43,800 nt of DNA. Origin: Gemmobacter sp. (GTDB lineage: Bacteria > Pseudomonadota > Alphaproteobacteria > Rhodobacterales > Rhodobacteraceae). Position numbers and translations under genes: made by a program. A model generated the notes under the pieces. It did no database searches, was not told where the DNA came from, and saw only the letters and a list, made by a program, of their open reading frames with translations. Shown here in pieces: positions 23,354-32,554 of this stretch; the first letter of the stretch is position 1; every line of letters starts with the position of its first letter. The stretch lies in contig DOMY01000041.1 in the NCBI GenBank assembly GCA_003509785.1, positions 13,480 through 57,279 on the forward strand. The letters run 5' to 3'.

Positions 23354-25977
23354 TTCATTTCATAAACCAGCTTCAGCGCTTCCATCGGCGTCAGCTCGTC
23401 GGGATTCAGCGCTTTCAACCGTGCCTCCACCTCCGAGTCCTTCTGCATCACCTTGACCGGGGCAGGGGGCGCAGCGCGGAATAGCGGCAGATCATCAATC
23501 AGCGCCTTCTGTCTGTTGCCACCTTCACGCTCGCCGCTTTCCAAAGCTTCCAGTACCACCTTGGCGCGGTCGATCACCGCCGCAGGCAGGCCGGCAAGAC
23601 GTGCGACCTGCACACCATAGCTGCGGTCGGCAGCGCCTTTGCGGACCTCATGCAGAAAGATCACCTCGCCTTCCCACTCCTTCACCGCAACCGTTGCATT
23701 TTCCACGCCGGGCAGTTTGCCCGCCAAAGCGGTCATCTCGTGGTAATGGGTGGCAAAGAGCGCGCGGCAACGGTTGGTGTCATGCAGGTGTTCCAGTGTG
23801 GCCCAGGCGATGCTCAGACCGTCATATGTGGCTGTACCGCGGCCGATCTCGTCCAGGATCACCATCGCGCGGTCATCGGCTTGATTAAGGATGGCAGCAG
23901 TCTCTACCATCTCCACCATAAAGGTGGATCGACCGCGCGCGAGATCGTCACTGGCACCCACGCGGCTGAACAGTTGGCTCACCAGGCCGATATGCGCGGC
24001 CCGGGCCGGTACATGACTGCCTGCCTGTGCCAGCAGGGCGATCAGCGCATTCTGCCGCAGGAAGGTGGATTTGCCCGCCATGTTCGGTCCGGTCAACAGC
24101 CAGATCGCTGGCGTATGCCGTTCTGCCAGTGCGCAATCATTGGCGACGAAGGAGGTATTACCCTGACGCCGCAGCGCGCGTTCCACAACCGGATGCCGCC
24201 CGCGTTCCACATGAAACGCATGGCTGGCATCCATCTTAGGGCGCACCCAATCTTCAGCTGCGGAAAGATCGGCAAAGCCGGCGGCTAGATCCAGCTCTGC
24301 CAGACTGGCCGCGGCAACCCCGATCCGTCCGGCCTCTGCCAGCACTGCGGCACGCAAGTTGGCGAAATGGCGCCGTTCGATCTCCAGCGCCCGATTGCCG
24401 GCGTTCAGGATCCGTGTCTCGATCTCGCTTAGTGGGATGGTGGTAAAGCGCACCTGGTTGGCCGTGGTCTGGCGATGGATGAAGGTTTCGCTCAGTGGCG
24501 GGGCCAGCATCTTTTCGGCATGGGTCGAGGTGGTTTCGATGAAATAGCCCAGCACATTATTATGTTTGATCTTGAGGCTCTGAATCCCTGTTCGTGCCAC
24601 ATAATCGGCCTGCATGGCGGCGATCACGCCGCGGCCTTCGTCACGCAGCTGCCGGGTTTCGTCCAGATCGACGTCAAACCCTGCTGCGATGAAGCCCCCA
24701 TCGCGCGCCAGAAGCGGCGGCTCTGCCACAAGCGATTGATCTAGAATGGAAATAACATCGTCCATTCCGATCAGCCCAAGCGCGGCCTCGGCCAGCAGCG
24801 GGACATCCAGCCCTGCGATCCGGTCGGTAATCAATGTGGCTTGTGACAGACCATTGCGGATGGCGGCAAGGTCGCGCGGGCCGCCGCGGTCCAGGGCAAG
24901 GCGTGACAGTGCGCGATCCATGTCGGGCACCCGCCGCAAAGCCTCGCGCAGATCCTCGCGCAGCCGGGCATCGTCCAGCAGCCGGTCGATCGCGTCGTGA
25001 CGCGCAGCGATCTGTCCCAGATCGCGCGAAGGGGCCGACAGTCGCCGTTCCAGCAGCCGTGCCCCGCCGGCGGTCACCGTGTGATCTACCACATCCAACA
25101 GGCTACCCGCCCGGCCGCCTGACAGGGCTGCGGTAATTTCCAGATTGCGCCGGGTCGCGGCGTCGATCTGCATGGCGCCCCCGAGCGCCTCGCGCAGCGG
25201 GGGGCGCAGCAGCGGCAGCTTGCCGCGCTGGGTCAGCTCCAGATATTCCACCAGCGCGCCCATGGCTGCCAGTTCGGCGCGGCCGAAGGCACCAAAAGCC
25301 TCCAGTGTGCCGACCTGCCACAGGCCGCACAGCCGCCGCTCTGCCCCCGTGCTGTCAAAGGCTGCCCGCGCCATCGGCGTGACGGCGGCGCCCAGATCCT
25401 CGGCCAGCCCGCGCAGATCAGCCTCGGCGGTATCGCTCACCAGCACCTCACGCGGGGACAGCCGCGCCAGTTCTGGCGACAGGCGTGCGCGGGGGCAAGG
25501 CATCACCCGCAACTCGCCGGTGGAAATATCGGTCCATGCCAGCGCACCTTCGTCACGTACCTCGGCATAGGCGGCCAGATAGTTGTGGCGCCGCGCCTCC
25601 AGCAGGCTGTCCTCGGTCAGTGTGCCTGGCGTCACCAGCCGCACCACATCGCGCCGCACCACCGATTTCGACCCGCGCTTCTTTGCTTCGGCTGGGTCTT
25701 CCATCTGCTCGGCAATCGCCACGCGAAAGCCCTTGCGGATCAGCATCAGCAGATAACCTTCCGCTGCATGAACAGGCACGCCGCACATTGGGATCGGCTC
25801 GCCCATGTGGGTGCCACGCTTCGTCAGCGCAATATCCAGCGCCCCGGATGCCGCTACCGCATCGTCAAAGAACATCTCGTAGAAATCGCCCATCCGGTAG
25901 AACAGGATCGCATCGGCATAGCCCGCCTTGATCTCCAGATATTGGGCCATCATCGGCGTCACGGTTTCTTCGGTCAC
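23335..25977 (-). CDS. mutS: DNA mismatch repair protein MutS
   Basis: Recognises mismatches and recruits MutL. It has 880 residues from GTG 25977 (VTEETVTPMMAQYLEIKAGY), preceded by a GGGGGA sequence; the frame is open 27 codons upstream but without conservation. The mismatch-wedging Phe-X-Glu lies in LFYRMGDFYEMFFDD. The connector, lever and clamp domains follow. The ATPase domain has LTGPNMAGKSTFLRQN (about residue 626), VMILDEIGRGTATYDGLSIA and the dimerisation helix-turn-helix, ending with a beta-clamp/tetramer-like C-terminal segment. Convergent with grpE and divergent from maeB. Confidence 0.97.
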   Translation of the reverse strand: MTEETVTPMMAQYLEIKAGYADAILFYRMGDFYEMFFDDAVAASGALDIALTKRGTHMGEPIPMCGVPVHAAEGYLLMLIRKGFRVAIAEQMEDPAEAKKRGSKSVVRRDVVRLVTPGTLTEDSLLEARRHNYLAAYAEVRDEGALAWTDISTGELRVMPCPRARLSPELARLSPREVLVSDTAEADLRGLAEDLGAAVTPMARAAFDSTGAERRLCGLWQVGTLEAFGAFGRAELAAMGALVEYLELTQRGKLPLLRPPLREALGGAMQIDAATRRNLEITAALSGGRAGSLLDVVDHTVTAGGARLLERRLSAPSRDLGQIAARHDAIDRLLDDARLREDLREALRRVPDMDRALSRLALDRGGPRDLAAIRNGLSQATLITDRIAGLDVPLLAEAALGLIGMDDVISILDQSLVAEPPLLARDGGFIAAGFDVDLDETRQLRDEGRGVIAAMQADYVARTGIQSLKIKHNNVLGYFIETTSTHAEKMLAPPLSETFIHRQTTANQVRFTTIPLSEIETRILNAGNRALEIERRHFANLRAAVLAEAGRIGVAAASLAELDLAAGFADLSAAEDWVRPKMDASHAFHVERGRHPVVERALRRQGNTSFVANDCALAERHTPAIWLLTGPNMAGKSTFLRQNALIALLAQAGSHVPARAAHIGLVSQLFSRVGASDDLARGRSTFMVEMVETAAILNQADDRAMVILDEIGRGTATYDGLSIAWATLEHLHDTNRCRALFATHYHEMTALAGKLPGVENATVAVKEWEGEVIFLHEVRKGAADRSYGVQVARLAGLPAAVIDRAKVVLEALESGEREGGNRQKALIDDLPLFRAAPPAPVKVMQKDSEVEARLKALNPDELTPMEALKLVYEMKQALAG

Positions 25978-26032
25978 GCAGCATCCCCCTGAAAGCCTGC
26001 CGACCCTACAGAACCCGGCCGCCTGCGAAAAG

Positions 26033-26058
26033 GCCAACTGCATCGTTGGCATAGCCAA
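26033..26058. promoter_or_regulatory. Overlapping dyads upstream of maeB
   Basis: Three half-sites alternate in 26 bp: GCCAAC (26033), GTTGGC (26045-26050) and GCCAA (26054-26058). The first two form a 6-6-6 hairpin and the last two form TTGGC-ATA-GCCAA. They lie in the 127-bp mutS/maeB divergent gap, 47 bp before the maeB ATG. An operator or alternative RNA hairpins are both possible. Confidence 0.35.
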
Positions 26059-26104
26059 GCCAGGGCGCTATGAGAGAGAACTTTCATTGCAGGATGGCCC
26101 CCTG

Positions 26105-28360
26105 ATGACCAAGACCAAGATCACCCCGGAAGAAGCGCTCGCCTATCACCTGGAGCCGAAGCCCGGCAAATACGAGATTGTCGCCACAACGCCCATGGCC
26201 ACCCAGCGCGATCTGTCGCTGGCCTATAGCCCTGGTGTGGCGGTTCCGGTTCAGGCGATCGCTGACCGGCCAGAGACCGCCTATGATTATACCGTCAAGG
26301 GCAACATGGTTGCGGTCATCTCCAATGGCACGGCGATTCTTGGCATGGGCAATCTGGGGGCGCTGGCATCAAAGCCGGTGATGGAAGGCAAGGCCGTGCT
26401 GTTCAAGCGCTTTGCCGATGTGAATGCCATCGACATCGAACTGGATACCGAAGACCCGGAAGAGATCATTCAGGCTGTGCGCCTGATGGGGCCGACGTTT
26501 GGCGGCATCAACCTTGAAGACATCAAGGCGCCCGAATGCTTCATCATCGAACAGCGCCTGAAAGAGATCATGGACATTCCGGTGTTCCATGACGATCAGC
26601 ATGGCACGGCGGTGATCTGCGCAGCCGGTCTCATCAACGCGCTGGAGCTTTCGGGCAAGAAGATTGGCGATGTGAAGATTGTACTGAACGGGGCCGGCGC
26701 TGCCGGCATCGCATGCCTGGAACTGCTGAAATCCATGGGCGCCAAACATGACAATTGCATCATGTGCGATACCAAGGGCGTCATCTATCAGGGCCGTACC
26801 GAAGGCATGAACCAATGGAAGTCGGCGCATGCTGCCAATACTCCGGCCCGTACGCTGGAGGAGGCGATGCGCGGTGCCGATGTCTTCCTGGGCGTGTCGG
26901 CCAAAGGTGCGGTGACGCCGGATATGGTGGCCAGCATGGCCGAAAACCCGGTGATCTTCGCCATGGCCAACCCCGATCCGGAAATCACCCCGGAAGAGGC
27001 CCATGCCGTCCGCGCGGATGCCATCGTGGCGACTGGTCGCAGCGATTATCCGAACCAGGTGAACAACGTCCTCGGCTTCCCCTATCTGTTCCGTGGCGCG
27101 CTGGATATCCACGCCCGCGCCATCAATGACGAGATGAAAATCGCCTGTGCGCAGGCGCTGGCGAAACTGGCGCGGGAAGATGTGCCGGATGAGGTGGCGA
27201 TGGCCTATGGCCGCAAGCTCAGCTTCGGCCGCGATTACATCATCCCCACGCCGTTCGACCCCCGGCTGATCCATGTGATCCCGCCGGCCGTTGCCAAGGC
27301 TGGCATGGATACCGGCGTGGCGCGTCGTCCGATCATTGATCTGAAAGGCTATGAGGCCAGCCTGAAGGCGCGGATGGATCCGACGGCCTCTATCCTACAG
27401 GGGGTCCATGCGCGGGCACGGCAGGCACAGGCCCGCATGATCTTTGCCGAAGGCGATGATCCGCGCGTGCTGCGTGCCGCAGTCGCCTATCAGCGCGCTG
27501 GTCTGGGCAAGGCGCTGGTGGTCGGCCGCGAACAAGATGTGCGCGAGAAACTCGACGCCGCCGGCCTGCATGATGCCGTGCGCGAACTGGAGGTGGTGAA
27601 TGCCGCCAATTCCCGCCATCTCGATCACTACAAGGATTTCCTTTACAATCGCCTTCAGCGCGAAGGGTTCGACAGGCTGGACATCCACCGCCTTGCCGCC
27701 CGTGACCGGCATGTGTTTTCGGCACTGATGCTGGCGCATGGCCATGGCGATGGCGTGGTGACCGGGGCCACCCGAAAATCGGCGCATGTGCTGAAGCTTA
27801 TCAACCATGTCTTCGATGCCGATGCCGCCGCTGGCGCCGTGGGGGTGACCGCGCTGTTGCACAAGGGCAAGATCGTGCTGATCGGCGATACGCTGGTACA
27901 GGAATGGCCAGAACCGCAGGATCTGGCCAATATTGCCGTGCGCTGTGCAAGCGTAGCCCGCGGGCTGGGGCTGGAGCCGCGCGTGGCTTTCGTCAGCTTC
28001 TCGACCTTCGGTTATCCGGTTTCGGAACGTGCCACCAAGATGCACGAGGCGCCGAAGGTGCTGGATGGGATGAAGGTGGATTTCGAATATGATGGTGAAA
28101 TGACGGTGGATGTGGCGCTGAACCCCGGTGTCATGTCGCATTATCCGTTCTGCCGTCTGTCCGGCCCGGCCAATATCCTGGTGGTGCCGGCCCGCCATTC
28201 GGCCTCGATCTCGGTCAAGCTGTTGCAGGAAATGGCTGGCGCCACGGTGATCGGTCCGATCCTGACCGGGGTGAAGAAGCCGATCCAGATCTGTTCGACG
28301 AATTCCACGGTGAACGATATCCTGAACATGGCGGCGCTGGCTGCCTGCAAGATCGGCTAA
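26105..28360 (+). CDS. maeB: NADP-dependent malic enzyme with C-terminal phosphotransacetylase-like domain
   Basis: Decarboxylates malate to pyruvate with NADP+, supplying pyruvate and NADPH. It has 751 residues from ATG 26105, matching the large hybrid MaeB type. The N-terminal malic domain (about 1-165) has DLSLAYSPGVAVP and TVKGNMVAVISNGTAILG. The NAD(P)-binding domain (about 165-430) has HDDQHGTAVICAAGLINAL and LNGAGAAGIACLELL. From about residue 440 a phosphotransacetylase-like domain follows (ARMIFAEGDDPRVLRAAVAY; ALMLAHGHGDGVVTGATRKS). In this family the extra domain usually serves allosteric control by acetyl-CoA rather than catalysis. The sugar kinase follows 15 bp downstream. Confidence 0.96.
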   Translation: MTKTKITPEEALAYHLEPKPGKYEIVATTPMATQRDLSLAYSPGVAVPVQAIADRPETAYDYTVKGNMVAVISNGTAILGMGNLGALASKPVMEGKAVLFKRFADVNAIDIELDTEDPEEIIQAVRLMGPTFGGINLEDIKAPECFIIEQRLKEIMDIPVFHDDQHGTAVICAAGLINALELSGKKIGDVKIVLNGAGAAGIACLELLKSMGAKHDNCIMCDTKGVIYQGRTEGMNQWKSAHAANTPARTLEEAMRGADVFLGVSAKGAVTPDMVASMAENPVIFAMANPDPEITPEEAHAVRADAIVATGRSDYPNQVNNVLGFPYLFRGALDIHARAINDEMKIACAQALAKLAREDVPDEVAMAYGRKLSFGRDYIIPTPFDPRLIHVIPPAVAKAGMDTGVARRPIIDLKGYEASLKARMDPTASILQGVHARARQAQARMIFAEGDDPRVLRAAVAYQRAGLGKALVVGREQDVREKLDAAGLHDAVRELEVVNAANSRHLDHYKDFLYNRLQREGFDRLDIHRLAARDRHVFSALMLAHGHGDGVVTGATRKSAHVLKLINHVFDADAAAGAVGVTALLHKGKIVLIGDTLVQEWPEPQDLANIAVRCASVARGLGLEPRVAFVSFSTFGYPVSERATKMHEAPKVLDGMKVDFEYDGEMTVDVALNPGVMSHYPFCRLSGPANILVVPARHSASISVKLLQEMAGATVIGPILTGVKKPIQICSTNSTVNDILNMAALAACKIG

Positions 28361-28375
28361 AGGGAGGAAAGCGGC

Positions 28376-29242
28376 ATGGCGATCTGGAATCTGGGGTCGA
28401 TCAATATCGACCATGTCTATCGCGTACCGCATCTGCCGGCGCCGGGCGAAACGCTTTCGGCGCTGGAATACAGTCAGGGTCTGGGCGGCAAGGGGGCGAA
28501 CCAGTCAGTCGCTGCTGCCCGGGCCGGCGCCATCTGCCATCATATCGGCGCCATTGGCCCAAGCAGCGGCTGGGTGCTGGATGAACTTACGGGTTATGGC
28601 GTGGATCTGGCGCATGTCACGGTGGGCGCGGTGCCCACGGGCCATGCCATTATCAATGTTGATCCGCAGGCAGAAAACAGCATTGTCATCTATCCCGGTG
28701 CCAACCGGGCAATAACGGCGGAAATGGCGGCCAGCGCATTGTCTGGGGCCGTCGCCGGCGACAGCTTGTTGCTGCAGAATGAAACCTCGGCCCAGGCCGA
28801 GGCGGCTGCGATTGCAGCTTCCAAGGGTCTGCGGGTGATTTATTCAGCCGCGCCCTTCGATATTGCCGCCGTGCGCGCCGTGCTGCCGCATGTTTCCCTG
28901 CTGGTGATGAACGAGATCGAGGCAGAACAGCTGCGCGCCGCCGAAGGTGCGCTGCCACCGCTGGATTGCATCATCACCAAGGGCGCACAGGGGGCGGAAT
29001 GGGTCTCGCCCAATGTGGCACCCCTCTTCATGCCCGCTTTCAAGGTGGCGCCGGTCGATACCACCGGCGCCGGCGACACGTTCATCGGCACTCTTGCCGC
29101 CGCGCTGGATCTTGGCCTTGCGCCCGAAGCTGCGATGCGCCGCGCTTCGGGCGCTTCGGCCATTCAGGTCACCCGCGCTGGTGCTGCGCAGGCGATCCCT
29201 ATGGCGGCTGAAGTGGATACATTTCTGAACACCCGTTCGTAA
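28376..29242 (+). CDS. PfkB-family carbohydrate kinase (ribokinase-like)
   Basis: An ATP-dependent sugar kinase of 288 residues with AGGGAGG before ATG 28376. The substrate-side motif is LGGKGANQSVAAARAGA (residues 36-52, PfkB signature 1). The ATP/anion-hole motif VDTTGAGDTFIGTLAAALDL (about 223-242) has the catalytic aspartate. It resembles ribokinase (GGKGANQ, NEIEAEQL) but the substrate cannot be read from the sequence, and no sugar transporter or nucleosidase is next to it. It follows maeB by 15 bp and converges with addA (3-bp gap), so it is probably co-transcribed with maeB. Confidence 0.9.
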   Translation: MAIWNLGSINIDHVYRVPHLPAPGETLSALEYSQGLGGKGANQSVAAARAGAICHHIGAIGPSSGWVLDELTGYGVDLAHVTVGAVPTGHAIINVDPQAENSIVIYPGANRAITAEMAASALSGAVAGDSLLLQNETSAQAEAAAIAASKGLRVIYSAAPFDIAAVRAVLPHVSLLVMNEIEAEQLRAAEGALPPLDCIITKGAQGAEWVSPNVAPLFMPAFKVAPVDTTGAGDTFIGTLAAALDLGLAPEAAMRRASGASAIQVTRAGAAQAIPMAAEVDTFLNTRS

Positions 29243-29245
29243 AGA

Positions 29246-32200
29246 CTAAACTGGCATCAGAACGGCGGTCTTCGTCCAGAGGATTGCCGTTTCGATCTGT
29301 CGTCCCGGGTAGATCTGCGCTAGCGCTGCGCGATATGCGGCCATCTGGCGTTTCAGTCCTTCCGGCACATCTTCGGCACGATTGGGCACCAATGTGTTGG
29401 ATTTGTAATCCACCGCCAGCACCCGATCCGCCGTCACCACCAGCCGGTCGATGGCGCCATACAGGCGCTGCCCTTGATAATCGGCCGTGATCGCCACCTC
29501 TGTAAGCGCATCTGCGGCAAAGACCGGCGCTAGATCCGGGGCCGCAATCACGCGTGCCGCCTCGTCCAGCATTGCCGCACATTCCGCCGGATCGGGGATC
29601 AGCGAGGCCGCAAGCGTAGGCCATTGCGTGGTCTCTTTGCCCGGCAGATGTTCCAACAGCAGATGCAACCAGGTGCCGCGCAGCTTTGCGTCTTCGCTTT
29701 CCCCCAGATGATCGCCAAAGATCACTTTCGCACCACCCAGACCTGAAGGGCTGAGGGCCTGAGGCGGCCGGGCAGGTTCAGTGGCGGGCAGGCCTAGCCA
29801 TTGTGGCAGGGCCGGAGGCAGAGCGGGCATCTCCACCTTCTCCGCCTTTACCGCCGCTGGCCAATCCCCAAAGCCATGGCGCAGCACCCCATCTTCGCCA
29901 GCGTCGGCCCCCAGCCGCAGGGCACCTGCCCGGATCAGATCATACCAGGCGGGCTCGCGATCTTCGCCCTTTTTCGCTTCCTTCTCGGATGCCAGCTTTC
30001 CGGCTGAAGCTACGATCAGCCAACTTTGCGCCCGCGTCAGCGCCACATAGAGCAGGCGCATACTTTCTGCCCGCTGTCGATCTTGCCGGGCGCGGCGAAT
30101 GTCGGTGATGGCCGCCGGGCTGCCTGCGCCCTCGGTACGCCAGACCGCGGTTTCACCCAGCCGATAGATCTCGTCGCGGTCGCGCGGGCTGTGGTCGGCG
30201 GTATCCGGCAGGATCACGACGGGCGCTTCAAGCCCTTTTGATCCATGCACCGTCATCACCCGGATCTTCTGGCCCGCGCTGTCCATCTGCCGCTTCACCT
30301 GCACATCATCCGTCTGCAGCCAGGTCAGAAAGCCGGTCAGGCTGGGCACATCATTGCGTTCATAGGCCAAAGCCTGCGACAGCAGCTCGTCTATGCCATC
30401 CTCGGCCTCGGACCCCAGCCGCGCCAGCAGCTTGCGGCGGCCGTCATGCCGGGTCAGCATGCGTTCGATCAGATCGAAAGGGCGCAGGAAATCGGCCTGA
30501 TCGCGCATGTCCTTTAAAATGCGCGTGGTTTCAAGGTGATCTGGGTCATGGCGCAATGCCTCCCACAGATAGCCTTTGCGCGGCTGCGCCAGCCGATAGA
30601 GCATGTCCTCGGTCCAGCCCAACATAGGCGAGCGCAGCAATTCGGCCAGAGCCAGATCGTCTTCAGGGGTCGAAAGAAAGGCCAGTAGTGCAGTGATATC
30701 CTTCACCGCTATTTCCCCCCCCAGATGCAGCCTGTCGGCGCCGGCGATGGGAAGCTGCAACGCTTTGCAAGCGCGGATCACTTCGGAAAACAACGGCGAC
30801 CTGCGGCGAACCAGGATCAGGAAATCCCCGGCATGAACCGGCCGAAAGTCGGCGCCATCCGGGATCGGTGTCTGGGCTTCAAGGATAGCCTTGATCCGTT
30901 CCGCCACCCGCCGACCCAGCTGTGCGGCGTGGTGTTCGCCCGTAATCAGATCGACGGGGTCTGTCCAATCCTCATCTTCCGGGTTTTCCGCGGCGGGAAT
31001 ATGCGGCCAGATCTCCACCCGCCCCGGCATGGCATCGCGAAAGGCGATGTGATGTGAGGCACCGCCCAGATCGGGGTGCAGATGCGGTGGAAAGGTTTCA
31101 TCCACCAGCCGCAGTACGGCAGGCGAAGACCGGAAGGAATGTTCCAGCTCCAACCCCTGAAAAGGCGCGCCGATGGCCTCCAACCGCCCCTTGAAAAGAT
31201 CGCGCATCCTGGCGAAGGCCGCCACATCGGCGCCCTGAAACGAGTAGATCGACTGTTTCTGGTCACCCACGACAAAGATCGTGCGCTCCACATCGCGCGC
31301 ACCGGCGCCGGCGGTAAATTCCTGCGCCAGCAGTTCGATCACGCGCCACTGATCGGGCGAGGTATCCTGCGCCTCGTCCACAAGGATATGGTCAATGCCG
31401 CCATCCAGCCGGAACAGCACCCATTGTGCCACAGCCGGATCAGTCAGCAGCGCCTTGGCGCGGGCGATCAGATCATCGAAATCCAGCGCTCCGCGCAGCA
31501 GTTTGCGCTGCGCATACAGTGGCAGGAAGGCGGCGGCAAAGCGGTGCAGCGCCACCGTGCGATCCGCCGCCATCAGCGCCAACCGCCGGGGCCGCGCGGC
31601 CTCTACCCGCAACATCAGCGCATCCAGCCGATCCTGCAGATGCGCCAGTTTCGGCGCAGTGGCCTTGGTCGCCAGCCCTGTCAGCTTGGCTGTGTAGCTT
31701 TTGCCCTCAACCTTCGATTCACCGAACAGCAGCGCCGACTCCAACGCGACCAACGTGCCAAGGCTGGGCGCAACGGAAATACCTGCGATCTTTGCAGCCA
31801 GTTTCACGTCATTTGCCGAACCTGTAGCCAGAATGGCGGCAGTTTCGGCCAACAGCTCCGCCTCGCCACCCAGCAGCACCTCGGATATCAGCCCTTGTGC
31901 GCTGGCATCTGTTGGCAGATCAAACAGAGCGCGGCAGGCGGCGGCATCCATCGGCGGGGCAAAGCCCGTGGCATGGCGCGCAACCTCTGCCGAAAGCTGG
32001 GCGAAATCCTCGCCGGTATAGAGCCGCGCCAGATCTTCCACCGCTTCTGGCGCCAGATGGTCGGCCATCTCCTCCACGATTTCTTCGCGCAGCAGTTTCG
32101 CCGCACGGTCATCCAGCTCGGTGAACTGCGGCGAAACCCCTGCTTCCAACGGAAAGCGGCGCAGTAGCGTGGCGCAGAAGCTGTGGATCGTCTGAATGCG

Positions 32201-32554
32201 AAGCCCGCCTGGCGTTTCGATTGCGCGGGCGAACAAGCGCCGCGCCTCTGCCAGTGTTTCACGGGAAACGCCGCCTTCTATGCCCAGTTCGGTCAGCGCG
32301 GCGCGCAGATCATCTTCCGGCTTCATCGCCCACTGGCCCAACCGGGCGAACAGCCTGTTCTGCATTTCCGATGCAGCGGCCTTGGTATAGGTCAGGCACA
32401 GGATACGTGCGGGTTCCACCCCGGCCAGCAACAGCCGCGCCACGCGGTCGGTCAGAACGCGGGTCTTGCCTGATCCGGCATTGGCCGACAGCCAGGTAGA
32501 ATGACGCGGATGCGCCGCTTGCACCTGCCGTTCGCTGGCGTCATTGCGCATCAT
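29246..32554 (-). CDS. addA: Double-strand break repair helicase-nuclease AddA
   Basis: UvrD-type helicase and nuclease subunit of AddAB, the RecBCD counterpart in alphaproteobacteria. It has 1102 residues from ATG 32554, in an ATGA overlap with addB. Helicase motifs: ANAGSGKTRVL (24-34), HILVDEAQDTSPDQWRVIE, VVGDQKQSIYSFQGADV, MTVHGSKGLEAPVVILPDTA and RLLYVALTRAQSWLIVA. The C-terminal nuclease has RGTWLHLLLEHLPG and VLAVDYKSNTLVPNRAEDV (VDYK near 1048). Residues GVSRETLAEARRLF are encoded by a degenerate parS-like sequence. It is last in the leftward PAS-tsaE-amgK-murU-addB-addA run. Confidence 0.96.
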   Translation of the reverse strand: MMRNDASERQVQAAHPRHSTWLSANAGSGKTRVLTDRVARLLLAGVEPARILCLTYTKAAASEMQNRLFARLGQWAMKPEDDLRAALTELGIEGGVSRETLAEARRLFARAIETPGGLRIQTIHSFCATLLRRFPLEAGVSPQFTELDDRAAKLLREEIVEEMADHLAPEAVEDLARLYTGEDFAQLSAEVARHATGFAPPMDAAACRALFDLPTDASAQGLISEVLLGGEAELLAETAAILATGSANDVKLAAKIAGISVAPSLGTLVALESALLFGESKVEGKSYTAKLTGLATKATAPKLAHLQDRLDALMLRVEAARPRRLALMAADRTVALHRFAAAFLPLYAQRKLLRGALDFDDLIARAKALLTDPAVAQWVLFRLDGGIDHILVDEAQDTSPDQWRVIELLAQEFTAGAGARDVERTIFVVGDQKQSIYSFQGADVAAFARMRDLFKGRLEAIGAPFQGLELEHSFRSSPAVLRLVDETFPPHLHPDLGGASHHIAFRDAMPGRVEIWPHIPAAENPEDEDWTDPVDLITGEHHAAQLGRRVAERIKAILEAQTPIPDGADFRPVHAGDFLILVRRRSPLFSEVIRACKALQLPIAGADRLHLGGEIAVKDITALLAFLSTPEDDLALAELLRSPMLGWTEDMLYRLAQPRKGYLWEALRHDPDHLETTRILKDMRDQADFLRPFDLIERMLTRHDGRRKLLARLGSEAEDGIDELLSQALAYERNDVPSLTGFLTWLQTDDVQVKRQMDSAGQKIRVMTVHGSKGLEAPVVILPDTADHSPRDRDEIYRLGETAVWRTEGAGSPAAITDIRRARQDRQRAESMRLLYVALTRAQSWLIVASAGKLASEKEAKKGEDREPAWYDLIRAGALRLGADAGEDGVLRHGFGDWPAAVKAEKVEMPALPPALPQWLGLPATEPARPPQALSPSGLGGAKVIFGDHLGESEDAKLRGTWLHLLLEHLPGKETTQWPTLAASLIPDPAECAAMLDEAARVIAAPDLAPVFAADALTEVAITADYQGQRLYGAIDRLVVTADRVLAVDYKSNTLVPNRAEDVPEGLKRQMAAYRAALAQIYPGRQIETAILWTKTAVLMPV
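32255..32270. other. Degenerate parS-like sequence in addA (14/16)
   Basis: TGTTTCACGGGAAACG matches parS at 14 of 16 positions and encodes VSRET in AddA, as at the coaE and rsmG copies. One of the two mismatches falls in the central CACGTG core. It may be a decayed or weak ParB site about 21 kb from the putative origin, or a coincidence. Confidence 0.35.

Noticed and set aside
24203..24218. parS-like sequence in mutS
   Set aside because: Four mismatches, one in the central core. It encodes the conserved MutS segment before GRHPV, so protein conservation explains it.
31076..32167. Long plus-strand open frame (over 360 codons) opposite addA
   Set aside because: It lies wholly within addA, whose helicase motifs are intact. 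Arginine/glutamine-rich composition is typical of antisense shadows in GC-rich genes.
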